A stretch of DNA of 64,000 nucleotides from a virus. Numbering within the stretch: the stretch's first letter is position 1; the number at the start of each line of letters is the position of its first letter. The notes beneath the pieces are model-generated. The model had not been told where the DNA came from. It was given only the letters and a program-made list of their open reading frames with translations, and did not search any database. This document shows, piece after piece, positions 48,947 through 57,981 of this stretch. The DNA lies in IMG/VR virus record IMGVR_UViG_3300033145_003233, positions 1-64,000 of that record; one strand, written 5' to 3'. Position numbers and translations under genes: made by a program.

Positions 48947-49092
48947 ATATAATGTGTGCTGCCTGTAAGCACAAATTTAAAATTACTACAGAAGAATTTC
49001 CAACATGGAATGAAACTTGTATTAAATGTAAATCAAGAATGATATTGAGAATAATTGATAAAGAGTATTTTGAACATGAAAAAAATGAGTGA
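48943..49092 (+). CDS. Tiny zinc-finger protein (49 aa)
   Basis: Starts in an ATGA overlap with the previous stop. CAACKHK and CIKCKSRM give a two-pair zinc finger. Too short for most gene finders, but the overlap and cysteines argue that it is made. Confidence 0.6.
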   Translation: MNIMCAACKHKFKITTEEFPTWNETCIKCKSRMILRIIDKEYFEHEKNE

Positions 49093-49531
49093 ATTAAAAA
49101 AAGCTTTGAGAGCAGAGTTGAGACATTGGGAAAGGCTCAGAGATGGAGAGTTTAAATTCCATATCATAGGGGACAGAACCGAACCTCTCCAAAGACCATT
49201 ATGTAAATATCAACATAAGGTAAGAGGGGAAATGCCCCGGCATGTAAAGGACGCTATCAAAGAGCTTTGGTCTAAGTTGGAAGAACATGAAATAGAACAT
49301 AATATTAGATATGTAAAATGTCTTAACTGCCCTCTATGTAATCCTGATGGAAGAGGAGTGGGAGGAGCTACTAGTGAATGTTGTTGTCATGAATATAATA
49401 CACTTGAATGCTGTTATTTAAAATTAGATGAGCATAATGAATATAGCAAAGATTACTGGGTTCATTTGTGTAATGGATTAATTATTGAAATCAAAGAAGA
49501 ATTAAGACAATTAGATAGAGATAAAAAATGA
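49076..49531 (+). CDS. Cys-rich hypothetical protein (151 aa)
   Basis: I use the ATG at 49076 (MKKMSELKKALRAEL); an upstream frame extension to 49055 adds seven residues within the previous gene. A CLNCPLCNPDGRG loop followed by ECCCHEYN and a further CC form a metal-binding cluster near the middle. Helices flank it. Confidence 0.55.
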   Translation: MKKMSELKKALRAELRHWERLRDGEFKFHIIGDRTEPLQRPLCKYQHKVRGEMPRHVKDAIKELWSKLEEHEIEHNIRYVKCLNCPLCNPDGRGVGGATSECCCHEYNTLECCYLKLDEHNEYSKDYWVHLCNGLIIEIKEELRQLDRDKK

Positions 49532-49806
49532 AAGTTAAACAAACCATTCCAGTTCTTAGTAGTATCTCAGTAGTCATAGAGGAAATTAAATATAAAAACA
49601 CTCTTTGCACGATAGAAGTTACTTGTAATCTCTATGATTATAATGATGATGAACCAACATGGAGTTGTACTACTGCTTCCTGTAAAGAACCTTATTTTAT
49701 TATGGGTAGTAGTTTTTGGGCAGAAGAGTTTGGAAAAAGACAAGCAAATAGAATTGTAAAACTATGCAATCAATCAGTAAAAACTTATTTGAAAGAAAAT
49801 ATATAA
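49528..49806 (+). CDS. Hypothetical protein (92 aa)
   Basis: Beta-rich start MKVKQTIPVLSSISVVIEEIKYKNTLCTIEVTCNLY, then a helical end. No family recognised. ATGA overlap with the preceding gene. Confidence 0.55.
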   Translation: MKVKQTIPVLSSISVVIEEIKYKNTLCTIEVTCNLYDYNDDEPTWSCTTASCKEPYFIMGSSFWAEEFGKRQANRIVKLCNQSVKTYLKENI

Positions 49807-50351
49807 TGGAACACAAAATAGATGATATGGAGATGTTAAGTGGTCTTGAATCCCATGGTGGAGGCGGAATTTTTAAAGGTTTTGTTTTTGTAAAGTCTAA
49901 AAAATATGATGCCTTATCAAAAGAAACAAAAACTCATATATCTTTCGAAGCCTCTGATTACTTGCAGATAATTCAAAATAAGATCGAGATGGAATGGGCT
50001 AAGGTCCATGAAGCTAAAGAACGCAATGACCATGTAACTGAGTTAACTGAGATATTTAAGTCGGCAGGGTTTAATGTTATCCACGTTGAGGCAATAGATA
50101 GCCAATATTGTAGCAAAGCTTGTTGCTATAAATGGCCTTGGGTTATTGTCACCACCCAAAAAGGTCGTATTAAACTTGGGTGGAGAAAAAGAGTAATAAA
50201 TCTGGACTGGTCAGAATCAGATATCAAAGCTATTGGTATGGAATTATTTAAGGGTGAAAACGTTACAACTGGAGAACATTATATACATTGCTGGGGTAAA
50301 GACAAGGCAATTGAATATTTAAAAAAGCTTAACTCTGTTATCTCTATTTGA
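49806..50351 (+). CDS. Hypothetical protein (181 aa)
   Basis: ATG at 49806 in a TAATG overlap with the previous stop. It contains a region SAGFNVIHVEAIDSQYCSKACCYKWPWVIVTTQKGRIKLGWRKRVINLDW, with a CSKACC cluster, followed by a helix. The layout resembles small immunity- or anti-defence-type phage proteins but no family is recognised. Confidence 0.55.
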   Translation: MEHKIDDMEMLSGLESHGGGGIFKGFVFVKSKKYDALSKETKTHISFEASDYLQIIQNKIEMEWAKVHEAKERNDHVTELTEIFKSAGFNVIHVEAIDSQYCSKACCYKWPWVIVTTQKGRIKLGWRKRVINLDWSESDIKAIGMELFKGENVTTGEHYIHCWGKDKAIEYLKKLNSVISI

Positions 50352-50363
50352 AGGGATGCTAGG

Positions 50364-51524
50364 ATGAAGAAGATACTAATAACAGGCGGACCAGTTCCTG
50401 CTTATTTAGATGATGTTAAAATCATCACTAATAAGTTCAAAGGTGGACTTATGGCTAATTTAGCAGAGATGTTTTATGATCAGCCTGATTTATTCCCGGA
50501 TGTAGATATTACTTATCTCACCTATAAAGGATCAAAAATCCCATATTTAGGTGGAGATAAAAAAATAAACCGTGTTGTCTACCACGATGGGATATTTGAT
50601 TATAAAGATAAAGTTTTAGCATTATCTCCTGAAATGGATGCAGTTATTCTAGGGGCCGCTGTCGCTAATCTTATCCCGCGAAATAGAATCGAAGGGAAAT
50701 TTCCCAGTCATAATTATAAACCAGGGGATGTTATTGAACTCTATTTTACTATCGCTCCAAGAATAATAGATGAAGTTAAAAAAGTTGCTCCTAAAACTCA
50801 TCTGTTTGGATTTAAACTACTTTCAGGAGCAGACTACGAAGAACTAATTAGTGCGGCATATGGAGTTCTGTTAGAATCAAGAGCCACAGCCGTATTCGCT
50901 AACGATGCTATGGATCTAATGCAGAAATATGCTGTAACTAAAGAAAGAGCAGTCCATCCTATCACCAATGGACAAGTTCCTCAATGGATATGGGAAGCAA
51001 TACACGAAGAATACTATCAAACAGAATTTAAAGATCTTCCTAATATTTATAATGCCTATAGCAACATAACATACGTTCAAAAAATGATAGAAATTATAAA
51101 GTACTATAGAAAGGATTTTGTAGAAGTAGAAAATCAAATCCTTCTAGGAACCGTTGCTGTAAGAGAAAATGATGGGTTCTTAACAACGAGAAGGAAAAAA
51201 GGTTTGAATCTATTTTCTATTGACCCTATCCGTGATGTTGTATATGTGGAGAAAGTAGATCATAAGAAAAGAATAGTTTATACGTGGGACAATAAAAAGG
51301 CAACTCTAAATGCTCCATTATTAGCTCGCATTTTTGAGGTAAGGGAAGATGTTGATTATATTGTTCATCACCATCACCAAAGAAAAGATTTGCCGACAAA
51401 AAAATATGCGACCCCAGGAACAAAAGAAGATAGTAATAGAAGGGTAAAACAACACCCATCATTTAATATTAAAAAACATGGTTGTATTTTGTCTTTTAAT
51501 AGAGAAGGAAATTTAATAAAATGA
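50364..51524 (+). CDS. CoaB-like (phosphopantothenoylcysteine synthetase) domain fused to class II aldolase-like domain (386 aa)
   Basis: Residues 1-225 follow the CoaB/DFP pattern: KKILITGGPVPAYLDDVKIITNKFKGGLMANLAEMF, DAVILGAAVANLIP, a KFPS.NYK loop, HLFGFKLLSGADY and ATAVFANDAMDL, which bind a nucleotide and phosphopantothenate in cellular enzymes. Residues 250-386 look like class II aldolase/MtnB domains: LLGTVAVRENDGFLTTRRKKG and a metal-type cluster VDYIVHHHHQRKD. I know of no common cellular protein with this combination. It sits in an operon with PncB and NadE, so a cofactor-related role is expected. Domain 1 is likely, domain 2 less certain. Confidence 0.65.
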   Translation: MKKILITGGPVPAYLDDVKIITNKFKGGLMANLAEMFYDQPDLFPDVDITYLTYKGSKIPYLGGDKKINRVVYHDGIFDYKDKVLALSPEMDAVILGAAVANLIPRNRIEGKFPSHNYKPGDVIELYFTIAPRIIDEVKKVAPKTHLFGFKLLSGADYEELISAAYGVLLESRATAVFANDAMDLMQKYAVTKERAVHPITNGQVPQWIWEAIHEEYYQTEFKDLPNIYNAYSNITYVQKMIEIIKYYRKDFVEVENQILLGTVAVRENDGFLTTRRKKGLNLFSIDPIRDVVYVEKVDHKKRIVYTWDNKKATLNAPLLARIFEVREDVDYIVHHHHQRKDLPTKKYATPGTKEDSNRRVKQHPSFNIKKHGCILSFNREGNLIK

Positions 51525-52219
51525 AACATCCCTATCCGAAAATAGAAAGATATAAAATTCTTTATGCTCGATTTCTTCAGGGAGATAGAAGCAAACAATT
51601 AATGGATCTTGCCGGAGATTTCAAAGATAAAGTTTTTCTAGATATTTGTTGCGGAGAGGGGTTGTTAACACTAGAAGCAATAAAAAGACAAGCTAAATTA
51701 GCTCTTGCTGTTGATTCTAATCCTCAAATGTGGGGGAAAAGATTAGATAAGATAGATAAAGTTTTTACATTTTCTCAAAAGATAGAAGCTGCCCTAGTCT
51801 CTATAAAAGAAGGGGCAAATCGATGGAGGCAATATCCAAGAATAGATATAGCGATATGCCAACAAGGAATTAATTACTGGCTTGATGAAGAAGTGGCAGT
51901 TAGGATGGCCAATGTCATGAATGACAAAGGGGTTTTTATTTTTAATACTTTTAATGAGAAACCTTCAAACTCCCTTAAAATAGAAAAATATAATCTTAAT
52001 AATAAAAACTATATTGAAATAACATGGAGATCTCCAAATATATCAACGTGTGATATTCAGCATGTACAAATATGTGAGGGTTATCCTTCTCATACAACTC
52101 AATTTATGTGGCTGAGCGATGAATATATTAGATGTTGTCTTCAAAAATATTTTGATATAGAATTAATTAAAGACGGAAAAACAAGTATTTATAAATGCAC
52201 GAGAAAGGAAAAAATATAA
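51521..52219 (+). CDS. SAM-dependent methyltransferase, class I (232 aa)
   Basis: Motif I is VFLDICCGEGLLTLEAIKRQ (residues ~38-56), motif II ALAVDSNPQMWG, and IDIAICQQGINYWLD is the later acceptor-side motif. It binds S-adenosylmethionine with a Rossmann fold. The acceptor is unknown; a cofactor or protein target is as likely as nucleic acid. ATGA overlap with the previous gene. Confidence 0.8.
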   Translation: MKHPYPKIERYKILYARFLQGDRSKQLMDLAGDFKDKVFLDICCGEGLLTLEAIKRQAKLALAVDSNPQMWGKRLDKIDKVFTFSQKIEAALVSIKEGANRWRQYPRIDIAICQQGINYWLDEEVAVRMANVMNDKGVFIFNTFNEKPSNSLKIEKYNLNNKNYIEITWRSPNISTCDIQHVQICEGYPSHTTQFMWLSDEYIRCCLQKYFDIELIKDGKTSIYKCTRKEKI

Positions 52220-52479
52220 TGGCAAAATTAAGCCACAAAGAAATAGTAGAAAAGATTCAACAATGGCAAAACTGCCCATTTGTTCATGAATTAACATGTA
52301 GAGATAGTAATTGTGATGGTATTTTAATCCCTAAGATTTCTGATGCAACTCATCTTTCTGTATACTTAAAATGTCCTAAATGCTCTTATACCCAAAGTCA
52401 TGTCCCAGAAATGGTATTTCATACAAATTTTGAAGCAATAGAAAAACTTTTAGATACTCTTAAAGGAGAAGCCGAATGA
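52219..52479 (+). CDS. Small zinc-ribbon protein (86 aa)
   Basis: Starts in a TAATG overlap. CPFVHELTCRDSNCDG and CPKCSYTQ carry the metal-binding cysteines. The ribbon lies in the middle, with helices at both ends. Confidence 0.6.
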   Translation: MAKLSHKEIVEKIQQWQNCPFVHELTCRDSNCDGILIPKISDATHLSVYLKCPKCSYTQSHVPEMVFHTNFEAIEKLLDTLKGEAE

Positions 52480-53252
52480 ACTGTCAAGCAGAAATCGATC
52501 ACATAGCAAAATGGATAAAAGATTATCAAAAAAATAGCGGATGTAAGGGGTATATCTGTGGAATTAGTGGGGGCATAGACTCAGCCGTTTGTCTGGCCCT
52601 CTTAAAAAGAAAAATTCCCAATAAGAATATTATAGCGGTAGCACTACCTTGTAATAGTAATGAAAGTAGTTTAATAGATGCTCAAAAATTAGTAGATAAT
52701 TTGAACATCAAACTAGAAATTATTGATTTAAGAAATAGTTTTAATTCTATTATAGATAATTTAGAGACGATAAATCATAAAAATGAAGAAATTAGCAATT
52801 TAGTCAGAGGGAATATAGCGGCCCGTTTAAGGATGGTGCAACTATATTCAATAGCAAATCTACATAATTACCTTGTATTAGGAACGTCAAACAAAAGTGA
52901 GATATTGGTTGGTTACGGGACCAAATTTGGGGATTTGGGAATTGACATTGATCCTCTTGGAGATTATTACAAAACAGAGATTTATGAGATAGCAAAATTA
53001 ATGCCAGAAATTCCACAAAGTATTATAGACAAAGCTCCAAGTGCCGATCTTTTCGAAGGACAAAAAGATCAAGATGATCTTTATTTCGACTACCCAACGC
53101 TTGATAAAATTTTACAAAGATGGAAGACTGATTGTGAAAAATATATCAATTATAATGATGGGATAACAAAAGAAGATTTTGAAAAAGTTTCATTGATGAT
53201 TAAAAAAGCCGGACATAAGAACAACATGCCCCCTATGTGCCCAAGATCGTAA
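52476..53252 (+). CDS. nadE: NAD synthetase (258 aa)
   Basis: The PP-loop ISGGIDSAVCLAL (SGGIDS at residues 31-36) and later LVRGNIAARLRMVQLYSIAN, LGTSNKSEILVGYGTKFGDLGIDIDPLGDYYKTEIYEIA are NadE signatures. It converts nicotinate adenine dinucleotide to NAD with ammonia and ATP; a glutaminase domain is absent, so it is the ammonia-dependent short form. It ends the PncB operon. The middle enzyme of the path (NadD) is not present in the window. Confidence 0.95.
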   Translation: MNCQAEIDHIAKWIKDYQKNSGCKGYICGISGGIDSAVCLALLKRKIPNKNIIAVALPCNSNESSLIDAQKLVDNLNIKLEIIDLRNSFNSIIDNLETINHKNEEISNLVRGNIAARLRMVQLYSIANLHNYLVLGTSNKSEILVGYGTKFGDLGIDIDPLGDYYKTEIYEIAKLMPEIPQSIIDKAPSADLFEGQKDQDDLYFDYPTLDKILQRWKTDCEKYINYNDGITKEDFEKVSLMIKKAGHKNNMPPMCPRS

Positions 53253-53333
53253 CCTTAAGATACTCATTTGTCTATTTTAATCTTGCAACTTTAGCAAAAT
53301 AATTAATTAAAAAATATCAAAGAAAGGACAAAA

Positions 53334-53759
53334 ATGAAAAAAACAATAATTTTAATATATTTAATAATGATTTTTTGTAATGGATGTTCAAAAAGAAATA
53401 TGCGTGATAATTATGATGGTAAAATTACTGTCGATGTAAATAAAAAATATGATATTGTCTATAGCAGATTATTAGAGCATACCTATAATACGAAAAGTCT
53501 AAATAATTTATATGACGATAGTAAAATCGAGCATGTATTATTTAATGATACTAAAAAAGGCTATATTAGGCATTCTTATAATAACTTACTTGGGATAGAG
53601 TATTGTCTAACTTTAATAGATATACTCGGGATATCAGACAAAAAAACTAATATTACTTTATTCTATACCTATTTTTATCTTTTTGATAAACATTTAGATA
53701 AAAAAAGATTTTTACAAGATGTTGGGACATTGTTCCAAAATTATACCGTAATAGAATAA
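53334..53759 (+). CDS. Lipoprotein (141 aa)
   Basis: Signal peptide MKKTIILIYLIMIFCNGC ends in a lipobox-like FCNGC, with the acylated Cys at residue 18, so it is anchored to a membrane face outside the cytoplasm. The rest is an unremarkable charged and aromatic domain. Phage lipoproteins often block superinfection or receptor use; this is inference. Confidence 0.7.
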   Translation: MKKTIILIYLIMIFCNGCSKRNMRDNYDGKITVDVNKKYDIVYSRLLEHTYNTKSLNNLYDDSKIEHVLFNDTKKGYIRHSYNNLLGIEYCLTLIDILGISDKKTNITLFYTYFYLFDKHLDKKRFLQDVGTLFQNYTVIE

Positions 53760-53782
53760 AAGCAAGATATAAAAACGAACCC

Positions 53783-54700
53783 CTACATATCTGAAGTTAT
53801 AGTTTTTTTGTTAAGAAACTCATTTAATTGTTGTTTATTATTGTTTCTTTTCCCATACGTTTTATGAAAACCGTTATGGCATTCTTGACATAATACCCTC
53901 CCATTAGAAACCTTTGTTCTTAATTTTTTATTATCAGCATATCCTCGAATATGATGTGCATTTATTTTTTTATATTTGTTGTTCTTATCTTTTTTATTTT
54001 TACATTTTTGACAAATATAATTATCTCTTTTATATACTTTTTTTCTCCACTCTTCGTATCCTGGGAGCTTTCTATTAAGAATTCTGTCTTCATTAGTTAG
54101 ATTCGAATTATAATTATAATTATTTTTTCCTGTCGTTCTTTCTACCCCACATTTATTACATCTATGACCATTTTTAAAATGATAAAACTTTGTTGTACTA
54201 ATATTTTTGCAACTACATTTATATTTTATTTTAGTACGAGAATTTATATATCCTTTTTCTAATAATTCACAATCTTGCTCTTTAAAATAATTATAAACAT
54301 ATTCGAAAGTAAATTTTTCGCTACCTCCACATTTTGTACACCTTTCTCCTAATTTAAAATTAGCAAGACGTATTCCACTAATATTCCCGCACTTGCACCT
54401 ATATCTCATTTTAGTGTGAGAATTTATATATTTTTTTTCTAATAACTCACAGCCTTGTTTCTTAAAATAACTATAAACATATTGAAAAGAAAATTGTCTA
54501 TCTTTTCTTAATTGTTTATTGGCACAGTTTTGACATCTTCTTCCTTGCTTAAAATTATCAAAATTTATTTTATTTATATTTCCACATTCACATCTATATT
54601 TCATTTTAACTTTACAATTTTTATACTCTTTCTCCAACAGCTTGCATCCATGCTCTTTAAAATATTGTTCAACATATTCATAAGCCAATTTCTTACCCAT
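53783..54700 (-). CDS. HNH endonuclease with three zinc-repeat DNA-binding modules (305 aa)
   Basis: I start at 54700 (MGKKLAYEYVEQYF), preceded by GGAG; a frame extension to 54760 has no ribosome site. Three repeats of the form KMKYRCECGNI ... F..GRRCQNC precede NRKLPGYEEWRKKVYKRDNYICQKCKNK and the HNH core INAHHIRGYADNKKLRTKVSNGRVLCQECHNGFH. It is a probable homing endonuclease like the one at 39327, with the repeats giving site recognition. Confidence 0.85.
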   Translation of the reverse strand: MGKKLAYEYVEQYFKEHGCKLLEKEYKNCKVKMKYRCECGNINKINFDNFKQGRRCQNCANKQLRKDRQFSFQYVYSYFKKQGCELLEKKYINSHTKMRYRCKCGNISGIRLANFKLGERCTKCGGSEKFTFEYVYNYFKEQDCELLEKGYINSRTKIKYKCSCKNISTTKFYHFKNGHRCNKCGVERTTGKNNYNYNSNLTNEDRILNRKLPGYEEWRKKVYKRDNYICQKCKNKKDKNNKYKKINAHHIRGYADNKKLRTKVSNGRVLCQECHNGFHKTYGKRNNNKQQLNEFLNKKTITSDM

Positions 54701-54912
54701 TTTCTCTCCAATAAAAAAAGAGTAAAGTCTAATCCTAAACTCCGATAAAGGAAAAGACAATACTCTTTATATTATATAATCTATATTTTTACTAAAATAC
54801 TTTAATTCGGAGTTTAAGTATTCTAATCATTATATATTCTATATTTTATCTTATATCCCTTTTTTATTATTATTAAAATGTCGATATAATAATATACTTA
54901 AAATAAACAGAT
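54701..54912. promoter_or_regulatory. Intergenic control region between divergent genes
   Basis: It contains a complementary pair AAAGAGTA / TACTCTTT around 54714-54775, another near-palindrome AATACTTTAA / TTTAAGTATT around 54798-54824, and on the plus strand TATAAT at 54885-54890 before the gene at 54925. It serves both the HNH gene and the plus-strand gene. Confidence 0.4.
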
Positions 54913-54924
54913 ATGGGGTATAAA

Positions 54925-55407
54925 ATGAAAAAATATGAAAAACAAAATAAAGCGACAATAGCATTAGCTAAAAAGTTAAATATTGATAATATTGAAGATA
55001 AATTATTTTATACAAGTTATGGGAGAGTTACAGATAGAGAGGAAAAATATGATATAAAAAGAATAAGTGAAAAAAATGCAAAAACTTATATTGTTTATTT
55101 TTTCTATGATTTATGTTATGATGGTGTTAGTGAAATTCTAAGAATATTTTGTTGTTATAATAATGAGCACAAGGTTGCTATTCTATTAAAAGGAGCAAGT
55201 GATTTTATTGTTTCAGTGGAAAGGGTGGAAGAATTTCTTGAAGAATATAAGAATGCTATTATAAAAAAGAAGAAAGAATTATTTTATAAATATTATCCTA
55301 TGGAGAATAGACTTCCCATAGACAACGAAGAAGAATTTATTTTGGTAGAAAATAATAGGGATGAAGATGACGATTACACTTTTGAAGTCAAACTTGATAT
55401 GATATAA
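54925..55407 (+). CDS. Hypothetical protein (160 aa)
   Basis: The ATG at 54925 is favoured over 54913 because of GGGG before it. The product is mixed alpha/beta, with a Lys-rich helix and acidic tail (NNRDEDDDYTFEVKLDMI). No domain recognised. It stands alone between an endonuclease and a polyserine adhesin. Confidence 0.55.
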   Translation: MKKYEKQNKATIALAKKLNIDNIEDKLFYTSYGRVTDREEKYDIKRISEKNAKTYIVYFFYDLCYDGVSEILRIFCCYNNEHKVAILLKGASDFIVSVERVEEFLEEYKNAIIKKKKELFYKYYPMENRLPIDNEEEFILVENNRDEDDDYTFEVKLDMI

Positions 55408-55427
55408 CGACCCTCCTCCTCGATGTT

Positions 55428-57880
55428 CTAGATTATAAGTTCTTCTACTAGTGTCCCATTGACAACTATTTGAAGACTTCCTTCTTCCGCTATATATTCT
55501 ATATAAACATCTTCATCTTCTCCCTCAATAGAAGAACTGCTGGAGCTTACAGAGCTGCTTGAGCTTACGGAACTACTTGAGCTACTCACAGATGAGCTAC
55601 TTGAACTTACCGAGCTACTTGAACTTGAAACTGATGAACTACTAACAGATGAACTGCTCGAACTTGAAACAGACGAACTGCTTACTAAACTACTACTTGA
55701 GCTTATAGAACTAGAGCTTACAGAACTAGAGCTTACAGAACTAGAGCTACTGCTAACCGAAGAACTACTAACTGAACTACTGCTTGAGCTTATAGAACTA
55801 GAGCTTACAGAACTAGAGCTACTACTAACCGAAGAACTACTAACGGAAGAACTGCTTGAACTTATTGAGCTACTAGAGCTGCTATCTTCTGCTACACTAC
55901 TACTACTTGAACTTACTGAACTACTTGAACTTGAAACCGAAGAACTACTAACAGATGAGCTGCTTGAGCTTACTGAACTACTTGAGCTTGAAACTGATGA
56001 GCTACTAACAGATGAGCTGCTTGAACTTACTGAACTACTTGAGCTTGAAACTGATGAGCTACTAACAGATGAGCTACTTGAACTTACTGAACTACTTGAG
56101 CTTGAAACTGATGAGCTACTAACAGATGAGCTACTTGAGCTTACTGAACTACTTGAGCTTGAAACTGATGAGCTACTAACAGATGAGCTACTTGAGCTTA
56201 CTGAACTACTTGAGCTTGAAACTGAAGAACTACTAACTGAACTACTGCTAGAGCTTACAGAACTAGAGCTTACAGAACTAGAGCTGCTACTAACCGAAGA
56301 ACTACTAACTGAAGAACTGCTTGAGCTTATTGAACTACTAGAGCTGCTATCTTCTGCTGCGCTACTGACCGAAGAACTACTTACTGAACTGCTGCTAGAA
56401 CTTACCGAACTACTTAAGCTTGAAACTGACGAACTACTTACTGAACTGCTGCTAGAACTTACCGAACTACTTGAGCTTGAAACTGATGAGCTACTTACTG
56501 AACTAGAGCTTGAACTTATAGAGCTAGAACTTACAGAACTAGAGCTTACAGAACTAGAGCTGCTACTAACCGAAGAACTACTAACTGAAGAACTGCTTGA
56601 GCTTATTGAACTACTAGAGCTGCTATCTTCTGCTGCGCTACTGAAGAACTGCTTACTGAACTACTTGAACTACTAATTGATGAGCTACTTACAGAGCTGC
56701 TAGAACTTGAAACTGACGAACTGCTTACTGAACTACTAGAACTTGAAACTGACGAACTGCTTACTGACGAACTGCTTGAGCTTACTGAACTACTTGAACT
56801 TGAAACTGACGAACTGCTTACTGAGCTACTAGAACTTGAAACTGACGAGCTGCTTACCGAACTACTGCTTGAACTTACTGAGCTACTTGAGCTTGAGACT
56901 GATGAACTGCTAACAGATGAACTGCTAGAGCTTACTGAACTACTTGAGCTTGAGACTGATGAACTACTTATAGAAGAACTTGAGCTTGAGACTGATGAAC
57001 TACTTACAGAAGAACTTGAGCTTGAGACTGATGAACTACTTACAGAAGAACTTGAGCTTGAGACTGATGAACTACTTATAGAAGAACTTGAGCTTGAGAC
57101 TGATGAACTACTTACTGATGAACTGCTAGAACTTACTGAACTACTGCTGACAGATGAGCTACTAGAACTTACTGAACTACTAGAGCTTGAAATTGATGAA
57201 CTGCTTGATGATCCCTCCGGCAATATTTCAAGAAGATGACCACAATTTTCGTCACTAAAACCACCAGCCCAGTCAATTATTATTGAATCAGGTGCCCCGC
57301 CTATTTTATCTCCGACATAGAAACTTTCATCTTGAGAAGTAGAACCTCCTCCAGTCTCACCATTAGCGATTTGAAAAAATCCAGCACCTCCTGTAGTAAC
57401 AGGAGATCCATCTGCTCCATAAGCACAAGCCACTGCAAATAATGTACTTCCTGTTGTTGCCGAGCCAGATGGCAGAACAGTTGTTGTTGTAAGACTATTA
57501 TTTACATCTTCACTGAGAAAATTAGTAGCATCGGCTACTGAGCTATTAATCGTTCCAAGATAATTAACTGCCGTGGAATGAGTATGGGCATCAGTAGTTT
57601 GTGTAAAAGTAATATTAGCGATTCCGGGAGAGGGATTAACTCGCCCATAAGTAGTGATTTTTTTATCTCCGCCACTAGAAGTGTCATTTGTAGTAGCATC
57701 AATAATAGAAAGAGTCTCAGTTGTATTCCCTGCAGGTGCAATACTAATACTCTCATTAGCATCCTGAGTAACAGTGACAACAAGGAGAGTCGTCCCTTCA
57801 TCAACCTCATGCACATAAGTTATCTCACTTGCATTATCGGTCAATGTATATGTTGTATATTGTCCTCTAGTTATTGCCAT
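55428..57880 (-). pseudogene. Polyserine adhesin or fibre, broken by a 4-base frameshift near 56643
   Basis: From ATG at 57880 a ~215-residue folded domain (MAITRGQYTTYTLTDNASEITYVHEV..., ending GFSDENCGHLLEILPEG) leads into several hundred residues of Ser with scattered Val/Ile. In one copy of a repeated unit reading SSVSSAAEDSSSS, four bases (ACCG on the plus strand) are missing at 56643/56644, so the frame shifts and stops at 56603 after about 15 foreign residues. The correct frame resumes beyond and ends at 55428 with a real C-terminal domain (EGEDEDVYIEYIAEEGSLQIVVNGTLVEELII). Such repeats can shift phase by slippage, so this may be an off-state or an assembly error. Confidence 0.65.
55530..57210 (-). 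repeat. Polyserine-coding repeat tract
   Basis: About 1.7 kb of near-tandem units encoding SSSSSV/I. Larger units with an AAEDSSS or VAEDSS element recur about three times (near 55880, 56350 and 56630). The tract is highly recombinogenic. Confidence 0.9.
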
Positions 57881-57928
57881 TAATCACCTTTTTGATTATT
57901 TGCTCCAAACATATACTAGTTATATTTG

Positions 57929-57944
57929 AAATGGTAAAAACCTC
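57929..57944 (-). promoter_or_regulatory. GAGGTTTTTACCATTT block upstream of the adhesin
   Basis: The block GAGGTTTTTACCATTT at 57929-57944 resembles those upstream of the fibre gene (5121) and of the 627-aa gene (37839). A -10 could be TATATG at 57910-57915, 21 bases away. Confidence 0.4.
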
Positions 57945-57981
57945 TAAAACAATGAGGGAAGGGGGTGTTTTCTTCTTTAAT

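Noticed and set aside
45642-53252. A complete NAD pathway in the window
   Set aside because: NadD or another adenylyltransferase was looked for among the operon products and not found, so only two of three steps are here.
55530-57210. CRISPR-like repeat array
   Set aside because: Units are tandem, coding and without unique spacers, so they are polyserine coding repeats rather than a CRISPR array.
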